From the NCBI GenBank assembly GCA_023429275.1, contig JAEYWB010000334.1:1-6235 (forward strand): a stretch of DNA of 6,235 bases. The letters are read 5' to 3'. The position numbers and the translations under genes are program-made. This stretch comes from Planctomycetota bacterium. Its GTDB lineage: Bacteria; Planctomycetota; Planctomycetia; Planctomycetales; Planctomycetaceae. The notes beneath the pieces were generated by a model. The model had not been told where the DNA came from. It did not search any database and worked only from the letters and a program-made list of their open reading frames with translations. This document shows, piece after piece, positions 6,191 to 6,235 of the stretch (position 1 is its first letter; the number at the start of each line of letters is the position of its first letter).

Positions 6191-6221
6191 GGCTCTAGGC
6201 TCTAGGCTCTAGGCTCTAGGC
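6191..6221. repeat. Heptamer tandem array, unit GGCTCTA
   Basis: There are four perfect copies of GGCTCTA (6191-6218) followed by GGC (6219-6221). Written in the same phase, the unit is CTAGGCT, against CTAGGGC for the array at 6127-6153, so the two arrays share CTAGG and the 7-base period but are distinct. The 37 bases between them are unique sequence with no gene. Confidence 0.9.
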
Positions 6222-6235
6222 GTTGTCCGTAGACA

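Noticed and set aside
6127..6221. A CRISPR array
   Set aside because: The units are 7 bases long, directly adjacent and without spacers.

Overview
The window reads as a high-GC stretch of a planctomycete chromosome. The reasons are the combination of two secreted proteins of a style I associate with Planctomycetes (one a DUF11 protein with a long low-complexity, Cys-containing N-terminal half), a divergent TrmB-like methyltransferase, small YPLSVGP-type membrane proteins, mostly weak Shine-Dalgarno signals, and palindromic or heptameric intergenic repeats. This assignment comes from pattern recognition, not from a search.

Layout, left to right. (1) 1-116: the last 37 codons of a gene on the + strand that looks like the C-terminus of an IS4-type transposase. 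(2) 128-185: a 58-nt perfect cloverleaf inverted repeat with no unpaired junction bases, lying between two converging genes. (3) 220-990 (-): TrmB-family tRNA (guanine-N7)-methyltransferase with altered catalytic-loop motifs. (4) 991-1255: divergent intergenic region. (5) 1256-2503 (+): FabF-type beta-ketoacyl-ACP synthase with an intact Cys-His-His triad. (6) 2597-3151 (+): secreted protein of unknown function, predicted mostly beta. (7) 3287-3589 and 3586-3861 (+): two small paralogous single-span membrane proteins, tandemly duplicated and joined by an ATGA stop/start overlap. (8) 3902-5296 and 5350-6090 (-): a probable two-gene unit, transcribed right to left, encoding an exported coiled-coil-containing protein followed by an exported or lipidated DUF11 protein. 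(9) 6091-6235: upstream region of that unit, carrying two different CTAG-containing heptamer tandem arrays.

The genes do not form one pathway. TrmB (tRNA modification) and FabF (fatty acid or related chain elongation) are housekeeping-type cytoplasmic enzymes. The other four complete genes encode envelope or membrane proteins without known biochemical function. The most unusual items are the cloverleaf repeat, the duplicated translationally coupled pair and the heptamer arrays upstream of the envelope unit. I found no defence system, CRISPR array, rRNA or tRNA gene.
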